Shown one piece after another: positions 24,830 through 36,800 of a stretch of 64,000 bases of DNA. The stretch spans positions 74,234,443 to 74,298,442 of the forward strand of contig CM038229.1 of the NCBI GenBank assembly GCA_021442155.1, given 5' to 3'. The notes beneath the pieces were generated by a model. It saw only the letters and a program-made list of their open reading frames with translations. It searched no databases and was not told the DNA's origin. The first letter of the stretch is position 1; each line of letters begins with the position of its first letter. This stretch comes from Cymbidium sinense (lineage: Eukaryota > Streptophyta > Magnoliopsida > Asparagales > Orchidaceae). The position numbers were made by a program, and so were the translations under genes.

Positions 24830-25126
24830 GTTGACAATATTATCACCGAGGAAGTACCCATTAATCTAGATTATGAATATCATTTTCTTGTTTGATGGAA
24901 GAATAAGCCACCTACTGAAGACACATGGTTGACCCATACTGATTTGAAGACTTTAACCCCATAATTAGTAGAAGACTTCTTAGATTTCAACTCTACGGAG
25001 TAGAGTTTAATTGAGCCCAGAGGAGTTGATGTAAAATATCACAAGGATCCAAAAATTAGAGCTCAAGGTCTATTTACAAGATCTCAAGCTATAGCCCAAG
25101 AAAATTCAAGCAAGAAGAAGGCTTAG
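24830..25126 (+). pseudogene. Chromovirus (Ty3/gypsy) chromodomain relic
   Basis: One plus-strand frame with three in-frame stops reads VDNIITEEVPINLDYEYHF, then KNKPPTEDTWL, then SLIEPRGVD, ending at TAG 25,124-25,126. The W/K-rich core followed by a TEDTWL-type segment is the chromodomain fused to the integrase C-terminus of chromoviruses, where it guides integration to particular chromatin. In intact elements this lies at the very 3' end of pol, just before the 3' LTR. That is what is seen here, with an LTR-like block beginning at 25,245. The rest of the element is missing upstream, where an R2 repeat abuts it. Confidence 0.65.
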
Positions 25127-25244
25127 CCCATTAGTCTACTAAGGCCCATTTTATGATTTCATCTTTTTTTATTTATATAATTTTTAATTTTCTTCCAGAA
25201 ACTCAATGTTCAAATTTTTAAATTTAAAAATTTAAAGCATGACA

Positions 25245-25622
25245 TGTGAGGTGGTTTAGTCCACATAAAATAATGGCAAGTGAAATCAGTGGATGATATA
25301 AAATAATAAGGTAATTTAATGCTTCATATTAATGTGGTCACCCACCATTCCCACCATGTTTTGAATTCATTTCTTTTGAAAGATGCTTGTAATGGCTATA
25401 AATAGCCCCCTTACTAGAATGAAGAAAATCTTTTAGCAATTATAAATTATTTGAGTTATTCTTGTGGTTTGAGAGCTTTGTTGGCAAACATTGGTAATCT
25501 TTGGTGAGAATGCTAGTTATCTAATATATCTTCTTTCCTCACCTCCAATACTCAAGTTCTCTCAATCTCACCAAAAGATAGAATTCCCACCTCCATCAAT
25601 CAGTGAACACCAGGATGTAGCA
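25245..25622 (+). mobile_element. Short LTR of the chromovirus relic
   Basis: Probable 3' LTR of the chromodomain-bearing element. It begins TGTGAGGTGG at 25,245 and ends near ATGTAGCA at 25,622. It contains a clear TATA-type box GGCTATAAATAG (25,394-25,405) followed by a T/C-rich leader. A length of about 380 bases would suit small-LTR chromoviruses such as Reina. The ends are set by the TG...CA rule only; no second LTR is present to confirm them. Confidence 0.5.
25394..25405 (+). promoter_or_regulatory. TATA-type box of chromovirus LTR
   Basis: GGCTATAAATAG, about 150 bases into the putative LTR, followed by a pyrimidine-rich stretch as expected downstream of an LTR transcription start. 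Confidence 0.5.
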
Positions 25623-25639
25623 TCTAAAACTCATTCTCA

Positions 25640-28190
25640 AAGATCAATCACTAGGAGGTCTTGAATAATATGAAGGGCTAAATGATCGAAAGATGTCGAA
25701 GAGAAAGGAGCTCATCATGAATCAACTGCCCTAGATAATGATAAAGCTAACTCACCTATCATCAACTGGAAGCATCAGTCTAAAAAAATTGGCCAATGGA
25801 TGATGATATGGATGATCATCTTTTTTGAGAAGATGAAGATCTCATAACCAATGAATAATTGCACAGTTTAATTCTCAAAAATAATGAAGATGCTGATCAC
25901 ATGGAAGTAAAAATCATTCGCATGATTGACACTCGCATATGAAAAAAATGTGTAGTGTTTGAATACCAAACTGAGGAGGATTAATAACAAAACTCAAGTC
26001 ACTGAGAGCCTAGAAGTGAAGCTTAAGTAGGACTGAAAGTGATTGAAGAACTCTTAGATATTGTAGAAATGCTACAACTATAGATGGGTTCCTAACTCTA
26101 AAGGAGAGACAAAAAAAATCAATCAGCTCAATAACCACCTTAATGAAATGAGAGGGTTGATCAAGAACTTAATTGATCGGCTTAACCTTATAGCAATAAC
26201 AACATAATGGGTACCTCTAAGAAATCCACCAGAGAGAAATAAGCCAATAGTGGAGAATGAGGGTATACAAAATGCTCCACTCAATTTACTAGGAGCTGCA
26301 ACATAAAAGTAAGAACTTCTAGAGGAAGCCATATCAAGCTCTTATCAAGAAGCCTGTGTTATCACCAAATTCCAAATGGAAGATCTCATTAGCCAAAAGG
26401 TTAAAGCAGTGATAGCTTTAGAAACTGCTAAGAAATTGGTAGAAAAAAGATGACCATATCCAGTCAAGTATGATCAAGTATAGTGTCATAAGGAATACAT
26501 TGTGCCAAAGTTCAATACCTTCTTATGTACAGAAAATCTGTGAAAACATTTGGCTCAATTTAAAGTATCATGCAGAAATATTGACAAAAATAATGCTTTA
26601 TTTCTCTGTCAATTCATCAATAGTCTTACCAATATGGCCTTAAAATATTATACTGAATTACCTAATGACTCAGTAATAATATTCACTGAGCTAGAAGCAC
26701 TCTTCATCAAGAGAATTGCAAGTGCAATAAAGAAAGTAACAATTATAGATCTTGCCTTGGAAAAAAAGTTGAAAGGATGAGAGTGTCACTAAATATATAT
26801 ATCACAAATAGATGAACCTTAGGATGAGATGTGATCAGTAACTCACAAAGAAAGTATGCAGTGGAACTCCTCATGGAAAATATTGATGATCAAATAGCTC
26901 CACATCTTGCCATGGATATAATTAATATATTCGAAGAACTATTAGATTGTGTAGTCAAGTTTGAAAGGTTGCTTAAATAAAAAAGGCTTAATTATGGGCT
27001 ATAATAACTTTGTCGGAAGAGGAAAGTAGGCCAAACTATAAGAGTAAAGAATGATGTGAATATAACATTCACATTTATAGTAGACAAAAGAAAACAAAAG
27101 AGCATCATCTTTGTGACTACAAAAGTTGATAGAGAAAAAGAAAGGAGTACAAACCCTCCTGGAGAAGATGGCTAACCAATGCTTATTTAAGAGAGAATAT
27201 ACTACTAAGATTTTCAAATGTACGCTAAAGTTAGGGTTATAATTGCTAGAGTTGCATCGACTTCATACGCTTATAAATCACTCAATTAAAAATTATTTTA
27301 TTTTTAAAGACTGGGTTGAGAAAAGCTATCACAATAAGGAACTTACTTTGTTAAACATTGTCTTAATAAATCTTAAAAAGGAAAAGATAAGTGTTATTAC
27401 TACTGCACAGCCATATGAAAAGGCTATGTCGAGCAAGACTTAGGACACAAATAAAGACAAAAAAACTCGACAAGTATAAGTAGAAGAAGGTGGCTGGGAA
27501 ACTTTCATCTTAAAAATCTAAAAGAATGATAAATATCTTTTAGCTTTAGAGGAAGTTTGATGGAGGAATGCCTTAGAACTGGAAATTGATCTTAGGATAC
27601 TTCCCCTAATTAGGGGTAATTTTATACAATGAAGGAGCAGATGAAAAATAATATTCCCTCTACATCCAAGCCACATAAGTCCAGAAAAAAAAAAAAGAAA
27701 GCCCAAAAATGAAAATCTGAGTCACATAAAATAATAGATTCTCTAGAGGAGTATGAACAACTTTATGAAGACTAATTAGGTTAGAGGAATATATACATTT
27801 ATAGCTCAACACAAGAGCTTAAAGAAGAAGTTGTAAGAGAAACATGTTAAATGATAAGTATGGTTACAAATTCAACTGATTTTGAAGAAGAGCAATGTTT
27901 TCCAAAGAAAAGCCTATCAAACAAAAAAAAAACAATCTAGGCTCTATGGAACTACATCTTGAATTAAACAGTAGCTCTGAGAGTCATGAAGATTCTAGGA
28001 ACTCTAAAAAGTTACAAAGGTTAAAAACTTCTTCTAATAAGAAAATCCAAGTAGAATAAGTAATATAGGTGTAAATAATAAGTGGAAAAAAGATTCCTCC
28101 ACATCGATAATAGAAACCAGCAAAAAAGGCAAAGAAATTCAAATTAATGATAATGCCTTACCTCCACCATCAGCTAAACCCCAAAAGTCA
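25640..28190 (+). pseudogene. Ty3/gypsy (Tat-type) gag relic
   Basis: Degenerate capsid gene of the second Tat relic. The best open part is 26,550-26,780, with FINSLTNMALKYYTELPN and LEALFIKRIAS, the pattern of the retrotransposon gag domain (hydrophobic-T-A-YY-LP, then a short helix). Upstream near 26,465 the reading YDQV...EYIVPKFNTF matches the start of the domain. Around 26,850-26,990 pieces such as ESMQWN and LHILPW follow in other frames. Near 27,243-27,330 is a decayed zinc-knuckle region (LHRLHTLINHSIKN then FKDWVEKS), without the canonical cysteines. Beyond this to 28,190 the frame is shredded and rich in lysine and glutamate. It sits upstream of protease and RT in the normal gag-pol order. 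Confidence 0.72.
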
Positions 28191-28870
28191 ACCAAAATAG
28201 GGGTATACTATAACGTTCTGACACACTTACACAAGCTTTCTACTCTATCAAGTATATATGATGCTCTTATGCTATCCTAGGATATGAGAGAGACCTTAAT
28301 AAAAGCTGTATAAAGCATAAAATAATATGAAGCATTCTTCACTGAAGAGAGAATGAAAGATGATCTTATCTTGTGAAAACCAGCAACTATCACTTTTAAT
28401 GATATAGACTTGCTACTTGGAATGACTGAACACAATTGACCTCTCTATATTATGACTAAATTTATTTCTACATGCAAAAAGAGAGTCTAGATTGACCCAA
28501 GTACTTCAGTCAATTTCCTGACAACCAAGACACTTAAGGCATTAGATTTGGATGTTCGATACCTTAATAAGAGCACAATATTTTTACAAGGTTTTATGAA
28601 CAAGGGTAGCAAACCTTAGGGTCTATTATCCTACCCATACACTTCAAGGAATTATATACATATACTAAATTTCATGTAATCAAGGCCAAAGTTGCATATA
28701 GGCACTCATTGGTAACCATGAATTCATGAGTAAGGTATTGTACCATCGACTATTCATCAATGCATGAAATATATCCAAAATTATGAAGAGCATTAAATTG
28801 ATGGGGACAAGAATTCATTTTTGCTACACAAAATCAAGACTTACGATGATGCCACTTTCTTATCAAACTA
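28190..28870 (+). pseudogene. Ty3/gypsy (Tat-type) aspartic protease relic
   Basis: Retropepsin region of the plus-strand Tat relic. The frame reads YYNVLTHLHKLSTL and SSIYDALMLS near 28,210-28,275. It continues with TFNDIDLLLGM near 28,395, the active-site region IDPSTSVNFL at 28,490-28,519, then YLNKSTIFLQGF, and IHQCMKYI near 28,755. The catalytic aspartate is retained, but the canonical D-S/T-G triad reads D-P-S. The same variant occurs in the separate relic at 47-49 kb. Frequent stops mean it is not expressed. It is followed by a linker ORF at 28,871-29,137 and then RT. Confidence 0.75.
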
Positions 28871-29640
28871 ATGTTAAGGAGTTGGGATTCAAAAGATAAA
28901 ATTACTAATGAATCAAAACAACCCAAGATAATTCCCCACCTTAGTAGTGATATTGAAGAGAATGAAGAAGGATTTACTAGGAGGGCCTCAACTAATCAAA
29001 AGAAAGAAATGGCTAGCAGTGACCAAACAATTAGAAAAAAAACACATATATCTTTAATAAGATTGCCTGAGTCTCAAGTCTCTGATAAGGCTATGAAAAT
29101 AATGTTAATATCAAAAGCACATATAAAAATCTTATGAACTCCAAGGAGATTAAAAAATAGAACAATTTAAAACATTATATATTCCTCCTAGAAGGGGTTA
29201 TAATGATCATGGAATCCTCTTCTATAAAGTTGAAGAGCGAAGCAAAAATTACATGTAAGAACCATTTGAAGAATATGATTTTGAGGAAGAAGATGTTTCA
29301 AAAATCATTCCTCAATATTTTTCATCAACTTTAAATAAGCTATTTTGAAACAATATCCAGCTATCATAATTGAATGCACAAGCTTGATTGTTCAAATGGT
29401 TATGGCAAAAAGATAATTTTCATAGTTCCATTGGATAAGGAAAATTCATTACATGGGGATTTGGATATATTCCTTCATCAGATGCCTCAAGAAGCTCATT
29501 CAAAACTATAGCTAATAAGGAAGTAATTCCTTTTGAAATCATAAATCTATAAAAGTGTACCTCATAGGGGAATGAAAATGTCCTTGAATATGAATTAATA
29601 ATCGACTTCAAAGAAATCCTGAAAGAATTCAAAGAAGTAA
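28871..29640 (+). pseudogene. Tat-type protease-RT linker
   Basis: Connector between protease and RT in the plus-strand Tat relic. 28,871-29,137 is open and polar, with no recognised domain, as is usual for this linker. Around 29,440-29,640 it includes the segment shared with 18,180-18,369 in inverted orientation. The inverted duplication begins inside it at 29,437. The minus-strand ORF at 29,420-29,665 is an antisense reading. Confidence 0.55.
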
Positions 29641-30759
29641 TCAAGCCATGATTGATGAACTTCAAGAAATTAACCTAGGTAACAAAGAAGAGCCTAGGCT
29701 AACTTTTGTTGGCGTTAACCTCACATAAAAAAGATTGGAAGGATTAAAAGCACTATTTTATGAATATAAAGACTGCTTCACATAGAATTATAATGAGATG
29801 CTAGGTTTATAATGAAATATAGCTATATATTAAATCTGATGTACAACTAGTAAAGTAAGCATCAAGGTGAATGCGATTAAAATTTTAAGAATAAGTAATC
29901 ATTGAAACCAAGATGCTCATCGTAGCAGGGTTTATCCGAGAAGAAAAATATATTGGCTGGTTTGCTAATATTATCATAATAAGAAAGTAAAATGAGCAAA
30001 TCCATGTCTGTATCAATTTTCAAGACTTAAATAAAGTATGACCAAAAGATAATTTCCCATCACCCAATGCAAAACTTATGGTGGATAATACATCCAACTA
30101 TGATATGTTCTCCTTTATGGATGGAACATCAGGCTTTAATCAAATTAAAATGGCTCCAAAAGATGGGAAGCATACATATTTTTGTATTCTAATCGGCATA
30201 TATTGTTACAAAGTAATGCCATTTGGCTTGAAAAATGTGAGTGCCACTTACCAGAGGGAATTGACCGCATCATCAATGATCTCATACATAAGTATGTAGA
30301 GTGTTATGTCGATGATTTGAACATTAAAAGAAAAACACAAAGCTAGCTTATAAGTGATCTAAGGATCATATTCGATAGGATTCAGAGTTTCAATTTAAAA
30401 TTGAATCCTCTAAAGTGTGCTTTTGGTGTGACCTCTAGAAAATTTCTAGGCTTTATTATACACCACAGAGGGATTGAAATCAATCCATCTAAAATAGAAG
30501 AAATAATGAAAATGTCACTACCTAAAACTTTGAAATAATTGTGCATCTTGCAAAGCAGACTGGCTTACATTAGACATTAGATGAATTATTTTTAATCTCT
30601 CAGGCATATGTCAACTGTTTGCTCAATTAATGAAAAAATGATGTGCCATTTATATGGGATGACACTTGTCAAGAAGCATTTGACAGCATAAAGTAATATT
30701 TATTACATCCCCCAATCTTACCAACACCAATCACAAGGAAACCATTGATATTATTGGGG
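29640..30759 (+). pseudogene. Ty3/gypsy (Tat-type) reverse transcriptase relic
   Basis: RT domain of the plus-strand Tat relic. Pieces in order: DELQEINLG and LFYEYKDCF (29,650-29,790); AGFIREEKYIGWFANI near 29,925-29,970; VCINFQDLNKV; then the open part 30,078-30,299 with YDMFSFMDGTSGFNQIKMAP and YKVMPFGLKNVSATYQRE. After a frame change follow HKYVECYVDDL (30,283-30,320), where the YVDD active-site box is intact, NPLKCAFGVTSRKFLGF, and INPSKIEEIMKM. The thumb/connection tail ends with ITRKPLILL near 30,755. MPFGLKN-x-x-ATYQR and YVDD are diagnostic for Ty3/gypsy, and the wording fits Tat. An insertion splits it from RNase H at 38,345. Stops and shifts make it non-functional. Confidence 0.85.
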
Positions 30760-30832
30760 TGAAAATTTTAATGCTTCATCTATCTTTTTGAATAGAAAAA
30801 TATAAATGAAGAACCAAAAATAATCAAACATT
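30760..30832. other. 73-base unexplained stretch between RT and XL
   Basis: Between the last RT codons (PLILL, then gggg) and the XL terminus TGTTGTGTTAG at 30,833. It is present with few changes in the left arm (17,227-17,305). It is neither Tat coding sequence nor shared with other XL copies. It may be a small earlier insertion or filler DNA made when XL inserted. Confidence 0.5.
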
Positions 30833-33800
30833 TGTTGTGTTAGACACCACACAGATCTACAGATATTCTTATTAGGGTGATCAGGTATGACATTGAGGAA
30901 AGATGTACTATCTTGAGAGATAGAAGTAACCATTCTACAATGGATCTAATAACATTAATAAGGACTTCTAAGGACTATGGGTCATCAGATGTATTAGAGA
31001 TTCTTTAACTACTTTACATGTAAAAGTAAAGCAGGGTTTATTTTAAATCGGGTTTGTTAAGTTCCCTATGGAGGCAAGCCCCCAAAGTTAATTACATTCT
31101 AAAGAATGAGATTCCTTAAAAATACTCTCGATTAAAGCAAATGATCATTATCTCTATAAATTTTAAAGATAGAACTATCAATCAATTGATTTGTTCTTAG
31201 AAGAACCAGTGGGATTGATCAAGGGGAGGGAGTTAATATCAAAACCCAAGGAAGGTAAGTAGGGGATGCTTATGATACTTGGAAGCCTAGTAAGCATCCC
31301 AAACTATCTTATGATTGGGCTTTATATTTTTAAAATTGAACTTATTTATTTGAGTTGAAGTTTTATTAGAAATCTAGGGCTTACAATTCCATAACACAAA
31401 ATCATAGAAATGCTTAAGAGGTGAGGATTTATACTTTTTTCCCATAAAGGGAAGTAGCAACCCTTGAACCTAAAGCTAGGGAGTTTTGATGAGGGCCAAG
31501 GCACGACCTAAATCTAAGGCATGGTATTACCACTCCACAAGAGAGATAACCCATGTGATTGGAATTACAACTTGAGGGTTCGCAACTAACTCCTCCTATG
31601 ATTTTAAATACATGGAGGCAAGTCATATGGTTTTGCAAGATAGCTAGGCTATTATTTATTTATAAAGAGACTAAATCCTTAAACACACTCCATAAAAAAA
31701 TTAGATATTGTAGGGCATGATTAATGACTTAAATTTAATGCAAATTTTGTTATATTTTATTTTAATTTTTAGACAGATCATTAGACACAAGCTTTAATAT
31801 TCATATATCTAATGCAATAGAAATTGAAGTATGAGCCAAAATCAGCAAGAAAGGAGATGTTTTTCTACCATGGCTTTCAAAGATTAAGCCAAGTTCCCTA
31901 GCAAAGGAGGAAGCCCTCCATAACAAGAGTGAAATAAGATACTTTTTTATGCATGATGTAAAAACATACTACGTCCAGCTAAGGGGTTGCTAAATATTTT
32001 TTCTTATTTTATAACCCAAGCTTTAGGTAATGTTATGAGTTGTTTATTTTTAGTTTTAAGTTGATTTGTTGAATAAAAAATTTATATTTTCCAAAGAGCC
32101 TAATCACATCTAGTCCATTCATCAAAGAAGGGAAGAAACTAAGAAAATCATGCCATCTTAATGAATAAGCTTAAACAAACATCAAATAATTTATAAATCT
32201 AGTGGAAAAGAATAAAAGGACTTTTGTGGTCGAGCTCCATTGCACAAACCCAAAAATAAATTGGGTACCGAGCTCTACTCTTATACAACATGGATTATAA
32301 ATGAATTAATTATAATAAAGAAGGAATTCATGTTATGGTAGTCTTCATTCTTCATTTCTTCTTTCTTTATTTCTTCTTTCTTCATCCTTCAATCTTCTTT
32401 CTTCTTTCTTTTTTCTTTCTTTTGGTTGGTTGGAATGTGGTTGCTCTAAAGGCTTCACATGGTACATTAGACATAGTCTTATGACCAGTATTCATCCTAA
32501 TCCCCCATAACTTTTATTCCAAATTGCAAATACAAAATTACATGAAAATGAGAAAAGGTAAATCTAACTAAAATTTATAAAATAGAGATTAGCTAAATAA
32601 ACACAAAATCCCAACCCTATATATGAATAAATTGAACTTGGACCCCACACATAGGTAAGCAAGTCCACCTTGCCTATTTTGGATTATGCTTAGGGGAATA
32701 AGTAACCTGCACAACAAAAATCATTTATTTATTTTATTATAGCATCCTTTAAGCATAATCTTCTATAGAAGATAATGATTAGACTAAGATCATCCTACCA
32801 TTCAGTCTATACACATACACCCTAACATTTAGACTAAAACATCATATTAGAAAATAAAATCAAGCATCAAACCATGCACCGCCCTGACATAGGATTAGAA
32901 ATGGTGACTTAGCCTAATGTGTGTGCCATTCAAGGCTTGTGTGGTTTGTCTTAGCTAGGCTTTAAGGTTAGAGTTTCCTAAGTATGAAGGGTTCAACCTA
33001 GAAGGTGGTTTTATTTAAGTGGTTTAGTTGATTTGGTTAAATCTTATTTCATGATTTGATTTGGTTTGAACGAACCTACAAATAATTACTAAGTGTTGTA
33101 AAGAGAAGAAAAGAGAAGAGGACTTTTCTTTCCTCTATACCTTAAGTAATTAATAAAGTAGATTCATTAATGATTTTTGTTTTAAGAATATTTTATTATG
33201 TGTTTTATTTAATCCTATGTTTAGATTTTTCCTAAACAAACTTTTTCAAAGAAAAAAGAATTTTAAGATTAAGTAAAGTGAACTATTATCACAAAACACA
33301 TAACACTTTATTTCTTTCCAACATGTGTAACATGCACATGGATAAATCCTAAGCATATCTATAGATGCAAGTAGAAATGGTAGCACACCTTAATGAATAA
33401 TGCTAAGACATGTTGCTTAAGTAAATTTGGAATGTTTCATGTATGCATGATTTCATTAAAAAGAAAAGAGGGGTTCTTTTATCCATTATTCACATGCACA
33501 TTTATACGTATGAAAGACATAAGTGAGTATGACACCATTATTTTCTACACCAGGGGTGTAAGGTACAAGACTTACTTGGGGCTACTTAAAGTCTCATAAC
33601 CTTGGGATGTCCAGATTAATATACCACTTTTCTTAAATACATGTGTACGTACAAAAGAAATGAATGGAAAAAGAATCATGCAAAAAGTTTAAGTTTGTTT
33701 ATTTTGAATTGGTTATGCAATTTACATGTGTAACTGTGAAGGTCCCTCTTAAAGGATATCATAGGAATGAATAGAAATGGATTTATGCAAGTGTTGTGTT

Positions 33801-36800
33801 CATTTCAAATGAACTATACACTTTGCAAATACTATTCAAAATATGTTAAAAGAGAAAAGAAGGAAAAGTCACATAATGCCCATTTTATATTATACTCAAA
33901 TGAAAGCATATAAGTAATTATAAGTAGCATACCTTTCATTTATAATATTTGATTTCTAAGTTTTGAAAATAATTTTGGATTTAGTAGTGATAATAGCTAT
34001 TCATATTCTTACTTTAGCCAAAACATATAATTTGACATAAAGGAAATATTTTATTTTAATTTGATTTTTCAAAAGACATGAATGCATGATTTTCCTCTAA
34101 CATTCATATTTAGTATGCTAAGAAAGAAATAAAGTGATGTAAGCATGTAATTTCATTCACTTTAATTAATTCCTAAAGACAATCCTATGGAATAAGATAA
34201 TTTAAAGTGAACCAAATTATTTAAAGAAGTTTTTTTATCTTATTTTGAGTTTAATTTAATTTAAGAAATGTGAAAAGGTTTGCTAGTATTAACCAATCTC
34301 TCACATGTATGTGTTATTTTAGTTTAAGTTTTAGAACTATTAACCTGATTTTGTATTGTTTAGGTTAAGGTGTACATTAAGTTTATTAATTACCTCTTAC
34401 CTACACCTCCTTAAAATAATTATTTGAAAAATTGTGAGCCAACATATGACATGCAACCACATTGAATTTAAATCAGCAATTCACCCTAAGAAAGATAGGG
34501 CCTAATGCAATTGGCTCATAATTTATGATTAATTAAGCTAAAGGGTTTAATTAAGTATTTTCATTACCCTTCCCACACATGTAGGTTGGATTTGATTTCT
34601 TTAAGCTTAATTAGGTCATTGAACACCTAAGTATCTATCCAGCAAAGGATTGATTAAGTTTAGATTGATTTCAAAATTTTGATTAAATTAATTAAGAAGG
34701 TTATTAATGGATTAACCCTTAATTAGGTTTGGATTAAGGAAGAAAGGGGGTTAAGGAAATAACTTAAGAAAAATATCCCAAAATAACTCTATAAACCTTC
34801 TGATCCCTTAAATAATATTTAATTATCTTAATTAAATGATTAAACCACTGTTCACATGCTTAATAGCCCTTAATTACATTAAGCAAGTGATTAGGGATTC
34901 ATTAATTGATTTCCCTAACTAACCCATTAATAAATTCTAAGAAAATTAGGGGAGGTAGGCCATCCCCAAAACATGTGAAGTTTGGAATTAATTAATGAAG
35001 TCATTAGAGTAATTAGAATTATTAAGATTTTAAATAAACCCAGGAAAACCCACTATTCAAAATCAATTAGAAATAATTTTATTTTATTCCTCCTTGAATT
35101 ATCTTTAAAGTGAGCCCCATTCATATTTTTTTTTTTTTGTTTTTCTACATTTAATTATAAATATTTGAAGTTTCGTGATTATTAATTAAATCGCTTAATT
35201 ATATAATTAATTTCATTGACGACATGTGGATCGCTAACTCGGTGCATGCTTTTCACGTGGTGTGGTGGGATTGGTTATTGTTATTCACAATTAGCGAAGT
35301 GGTACGCATTTTCTTTTTAGACTGTTTGATTAAAGATCAAATGATCAAGATGAAACCAGCAATTTCTAAAGGGATTAATCATCTTATCTAGATCATTTAA
35401 TCAGGACCATCCATCCAAAATAGGAGGGATGGACGGTCCATGATTCATCCCTGCTCTCGCTTATGGGAGATGGGGACCATCCATCCTTTAAGGCTTGATT
35501 TGAGCTCACTTAATCTTGTATTGAGTAGGGATTCAACCCACACTATCAAGAGGTGTGGGAAAGAACATCCAATGATCAATTTCAATTGGGATCACACTTC
35601 TCTTCACAAAGGCCCAAAGAAAATCTAGCCTAAGCTCTATTTTGAGGCATACCTCATCGGAGGCTATCGCCAATGCTCCCGAATGTTGAGGTAGCTTCAT
35701 CTAGCAGAGACGAAGCCCTGTTGAAGGTTTGAAGGCTTGAGATCAAGTGGATCATCCTATTGGACAAGATGAGCTTCAAGTGCTTGTAGCTTTGGTCGAA
35801 CCCCTCCTTCTTGTGGCTTGAGTGCTTAGGATTTGACTTGGGTGAGCTCGATTGGGTCCTCTGATGGTGCTTGCAAGAGGAATTGGCTTTTGGTGGTGAA
35901 TTGGGAAAAGTGAAATTTACAATGAGCTCGCCTATTTTGGCTTTGAAGAAATCTAAAAATGGAGAATTGGAAAGAACTTGAAGAAGCTTGGAGGAACTTG
36001 GAGAAGGTTGCTCTGGGTTCCTATGGCTCAATCGAGTGCAAGTGATGTACAATGAAGTGGAATTAGGGGGAGTATACCTCCCCCTACAAGGATCAGACAG
36101 TCGTGAGCCTCCCTTCCATCTTGGGTCAATTGACTTGATTGATTCAATTTATTAGGTGGTTAGGGCTGCCATGTGATTCAGATTTGGCAGAGGAGAGGTG
36201 GTGTGGAGTTTCACATGTGGAAAATGAGAGTATGGAGGTGATCCATGTGCTCATTTTCAAGTGGAGGGGTTAGTTTTGGCTTTAGGTTGGTTTTAACTGA
36301 CCCAAACCTATTGGGTCATGTGCACCACTCTCATTAGTGTCCATTTGGTTTGCTAAGAGGGTGCTAAGTGGCCATGAAAAGGATATGACCAAATTCCAAG
36401 TGGAATTAGCCATAGGTTACCCCTTGATGTAGGGGTAAAATGGTCATTTAGCTTTAATATTTAATTTAAGCAGACTTGGAATAGTTTGAAATTGGGTTGG
36501 TCCAAATTTTAATGAATTTGGAGTTGATTTGATATCATTTGGCTCATGTTGACCTATTTAGGTCAAAATGGGTCAACTTGGGTCAAGTTGACCAATTGGT
36601 CAAATTGGGTCAAACCAAGGGTTAGGACAAGTTCATATGACCATTTGAAATGTTTTTGTATCATTGGTTTGGTTAAATTTGATTTGTACTGGGTTTTGGT
36701 TCATTTTAATTCATTTAGGTTAAATGGGTCAAGTTGACTAATTTGACCCATTTGACATAACTGGGTTAGGTCATGGGTTGGTTTAGTTTTGCTTGGTCAT

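Noticed and set aside
26123..26332. Minus-strand ORF in the Tat gag region
   Set aside because: Opposite to the gag reading and without recognised motif.
35654..36052. 132-residue minus-strand ORF upstream of the donor-like site
   Set aside because: The longest open stretch in XL, but the corresponding blocks at 12.2-12.6, 2.6-3.0 and 51.0-51.2 kb do not keep it. No domain recognised. Probably untranslated leader sequence.
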